Assembly: GCF_007673525.1 (NCBI RefSeq)
Contig: NZ_VDZU01000001.1
Coordinates: 1,560,177-1,624,176 of the forward strand
Direction of reading: 5' to 3'
DNA length: 64,000 nucleotides
DNA from: Fictibacillus phosphorivorans
Lineage (GTDB): Bacteria; Bacillota; Bacilli; Bacillales; Fictibacillaceae
Both the position numbers and the translations under genes were made by a program. The notes under the pieces were generated by a model. The model was not told the DNA's origin, did not search any database, and was given only the letters and a program-made list of their open reading frames with translations. This document shows, in pieces, positions 62,435 to 64,000 of the stretch; position 1 is the stretch's first letter, and every line of letters starts with the position of its first letter.

Positions 62435-63193
62435 ATGGATGTCGAGGTGAAAGGCAGCAAAAGTGAACCGTTTCTTAAGGATGAAGAGATTAAGTTATTG
62501 ATCAAACAGAGTCAGGATGGAGATCAGTCAGCACGTGATACGATTGTTGAAAAGAACATGCGGCTTGTCTGGTCTGTGGTTCAGCGCTTTTTAAACAGAG
62601 GTTATGAAGCAGATGACCTCTTTCAAATCGGCTCTATCGGGCTATTAAAATCTGTTGATAAATTTGATCTTTCGTATGATGTTAGGTTCTCCACCTATGC
62701 AGTACCTATGATCATCGGTGAGATACAACGCTTCATCAGAGATGATGGAACAGTTAAAGTCAGCAGATCATTAAAAGAGACCGGTAACAAAGTGCGTAAA
62801 GCAAAAGATGAACTTTCTAAATCGCTTGGGAGAACACCTACCATTTCAGAAGTGGCAGAATTTCTAGAGATCGCAGTGGAAGATGTTATTATGGCGCAGG
62901 ATGCTGTGCGAGCACCACAGTCGATTCATGAAACTGTTTATGAGAATGATGGTGATCCCATTACGCTACTCGACCAAATTTCCGATCATTCGGAAAACAA
63001 GTGGTTCGATAAGATCGCATTAAAAGATATTATGGATAAACTTGATGAGAGAGAACGGCTGATTGTTTATTTAAGGTATTTCAAAGACCAAACGCAATCC
63101 GAAGTAGCCGACCGGCTGGCCATTTCTCAAGTACAGGTATCCAGGCTCGAAAAGAAAATATTATTGTTTATGAAAAACCAGATGGAGACTTAA
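62435..63193 (+). CDS. sigF: Forespore sigma factor SigF
   Basis: First compartment-specific sigma factor of sporulation. The 252 residues match B. subtilis SigF (255) closely: the anti-sigma-binding N-terminus, region 2 (RGYEADDLFQIGSIGLLKSV, FDLSYDVRFSTYAVPMIIGE), region 3, and region 4 (YFKDQTQSEVADRLAISQVQ). ATG 62435 has AAGGGAG 7 nt upstream; the in-frame ATG 62429 is too close. The 3' end overlaps a terminator. Confidence 0.97.
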   Translation: MDVEVKGSKSEPFLKDEEIKLLIKQSQDGDQSARDTIVEKNMRLVWSVVQRFLNRGYEADDLFQIGSIGLLKSVDKFDLSYDVRFSTYAVPMIIGEIQRFIRDDGTVKVSRSLKETGNKVRKAKDELSKSLGRTPTISEVAEFLEIAVEDVIMAQDAVRAPQSIHETVYENDGDPITLLDQISDHSENKWFDKIALKDIMDKLDERERLIVYLRYFKDQTQSEVADRLAISQVQVSRLEKKILLFMKNQMET

Positions 63194-63213
63194 ACGTCCT
63201 ATCTGGTTTTTTG
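63173..63213 (+). terminator. Terminator of the spoIIA operon
   Basis: AAAAACCAGAT pairs with ATCTGGTTTTT with a GGA/TCC inner pairing, then a T-rich tail. It starts inside the last codons of sigF. Confidence 0.85.
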
Positions 63214-63237
63214 CTTTTTTCAAGAACTTGTAAGAGA

Positions 63238-63572
63238 GTTGACCTCCTCCCCAGGTTGCACGCTTTCCATGGGGCGAACGGTGAGCCTCCTGTCTAGTTG
63301 CAGTGACTAGCCCCTCGAGGTCAAAAGGTAAACGGTCAAGAAAGCAAAGTGCGCCTTCCAAGCCCATTTCCCTTTTGCTTGTCGGGGCTGAACGAGTCAC
63401 TTCCACTTTTCGGACTGCGCTTTGCGCCGTTAGGAGTCTCCACCTGCACGCTTCAAGGTTGTCTCTCTGCTCCAGCGTCTACAAGTTTATGCTCACGAAG
63501 TGTACTTCCTCGTCGCATGCCTTACGAGAAGCTCCTCATGTGGCAAGCAGGCAATCTTCCTCTACAATCAAC
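63238..63572. repeat. Composite repeat, copy D (related ends, different centre)
   Basis: A 335-bp block bounded by GTTGA and AATCAAC. Its flanks resemble copy B read on the plus strand (CTTTCC-GGGGCGA-CGGTGAGCC near the left, AGGAGTCTC-CACCT on the right). The middle is replaced by a segment containing AGTGACT/AGTCACT and AGCCCC/GGGGCT inverted repeats. Two long open frames cross it but have no ribosome binding sites and arise from the palindromes. The 800 nt after sigF hold only repeats and the promoter at the end. Confidence 0.75.
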
Positions 63573-63737
63573 TTTCAATGAAGTAGAAAAAAACATCTAA
63601 AAGCAAAAACGCTTAGAAAAAGTTTTTTTTCAGGCGTTACATCAAGAGGCCTCGTTCAAGTTATTCCATATTAGTTGAAAATTTCAAATAAAAGTTCCTA
63701 CAGCCATTAGCGATACCTTATAAACATCATTGATTAA

Positions 63738-63864
63738 GTTGATTGGAGTGTAAGGTGCGAGACTCCTGCGGGACGAGCGGTCAGGTGAGACACTTAGAGG
63801 CGCAAAGCGGCAAGTGGCTCACCGGTCGCCCCGCGGAAAGGGAGCACCTGAAACGGAAATCAAC
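63738..63864 (+). repeat. Dispersed hairpin repeat, copy C
   Basis: A 127-bp element bounded by GTTGATT and AATCAAC, equal to copy B at 125 of 127 positions by my count. Both share 8 further bases (CACTTTCA) beyond the right end. It has the same nested hairpin as B, but GGCGC faces GCGGC in the central stem, creating one mismatch. It lies between sigF and the promoter at 63936. Confidence 0.93.
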
Positions 63865-63935
63865 CACTTTCAAATACATCAATGAGCCCCTGAACGTTTT
63901 TTTTGTGGTAGTTTTTGGATGCTGTTATATGTGAA

Positions 63936-63965
63936 GCATGATAAGAATTCCATCATCGCATACTA
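63936..63965 (+). promoter_or_regulatory. Sigma-G-type promoter for a gene beyond the right edge
   Basis: GCATG at 63936-63940 and CATACTA at 63959-63965 fit the forespore sigma-G consensus GHATR-N18-CATNHTA exactly, spacing included. It is followed by AGAGGTGA at 63985-63992 and a possible GTG start at 63994 (only GTG AAA A is inside the window). In B. subtilis the sigma-G-controlled spoVA operon follows sigF, which fits. Confidence 0.7.
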
Positions 63966-64000
63966 AACACAAATGCGCTTAGAAAGAGGTGAAGTGAAAA

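Noticed and set aside
63303-63600. Two overlapping open frames of 83-92 codons in the region after sigF
   Set aside because: They run through the palindromic repeat D, lack ribosome binding sites, and have rare-codon and cysteine/serine-rich composition typical of noncoding sequence.

Overview
This window comes from an endospore-forming member of the Bacillaceae with moderate-to-low GC content. The genes and their order closely follow the Bacillus subtilis yqxC-argR-recN-spoIVB-spo0A to spoIIA-sigF region, with several insertions, deletions and substitutions. Fictibacillus or a near relative fits my recollection of the style, but I could not run a search. No rRNA, tRNA, CRISPR array, prophage or transposase gene is visible.

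Layout. (1) 1-5.3 kb: the end of a TlyA-type RNA methyltransferase gene, then argR, recN, spoIVB, spo0A and yqzF. (2) 5.4-15.6 kb: the sigma-54 enhancer-binding activator bkdR and the branched-chain amino acid catabolic operon ptb-bcd-buk-lpdV-bkdAA-bkdAB-bkdB, behind a clear -24/-12 promoter with two tandem palindromes upstream. (3) 15.7-21.1 kb: brxB, a 20-bp minisatellite, a Nudix gene, the artPQR amino acid ABC transporter, a yqjA-type membrane protein, an L,D-transpeptidase and a 32-residue Prli42-like miniprotein. (4) 21.3-26.5 kb: a propionate/methylmalonyl-CoA operon in which the mutase lacks its B12 domain and that domain is fused to an epimerase. (5) 26.7-38 kb: a MarR/ScoC-like regulator, two Y-family polymerases (the second with yqjX and two LexA-like boxes), PAP2, namA, a glycerophosphodiesterase, yqzG, proC behind a proline T-box, yqjP, yqjQ and a ZIP transporter. 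(6) 38-46 kb: a leaderless multidomain cell-wall hydrolase, two degenerate HPr-like genes around a TVP38 protein, a possibly broken membrane protein gene, and an RND exporter divergent from a PadR gene with a perfect palindrome between them. (7) 46-51 kb: HMG-CoA lyase divergent from thiolase-scoA-scoB-thiolase, with a cre-like site between. (8) 51-64 kb: yqkF, mciZ, nudF, endoQ, spoIIM, fur, yqzK, xerD, deoB-punA-pdp, dacF and spoIIAA-spoIIAB-sigF. The window ends in a repeat-rich stretch and a sigma-G-type promoter pointing at whatever lies downstream.

How the parts work together. Branched-chain amino acid breakdown (bkd) yields acyl-CoAs. The valine and isoleucine branches give propionyl-CoA for the carboxylase/epimerase/mutase operon. 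The leucine branch gives HMG-CoA for the lyase, whose acetoacetate can feed the CoA transferase and thiolases. Sporulation genes are spread through the window: spo0A and the spoIIA operon for initiation and the forespore switch, spoIIM and mciZ in the mother cell, and dacF, spoIVB and the final promoter in the forespore.

The least ordinary items are: a dispersed hairpin repeat family whose copies show compensatory base changes; the B12-domain/epimerase fusion; the pair of HPr-like proteins lacking the phosphorylatable histidine; and three very short genes (prli42-like, mciZ, and an unnamed 59-residue protein).
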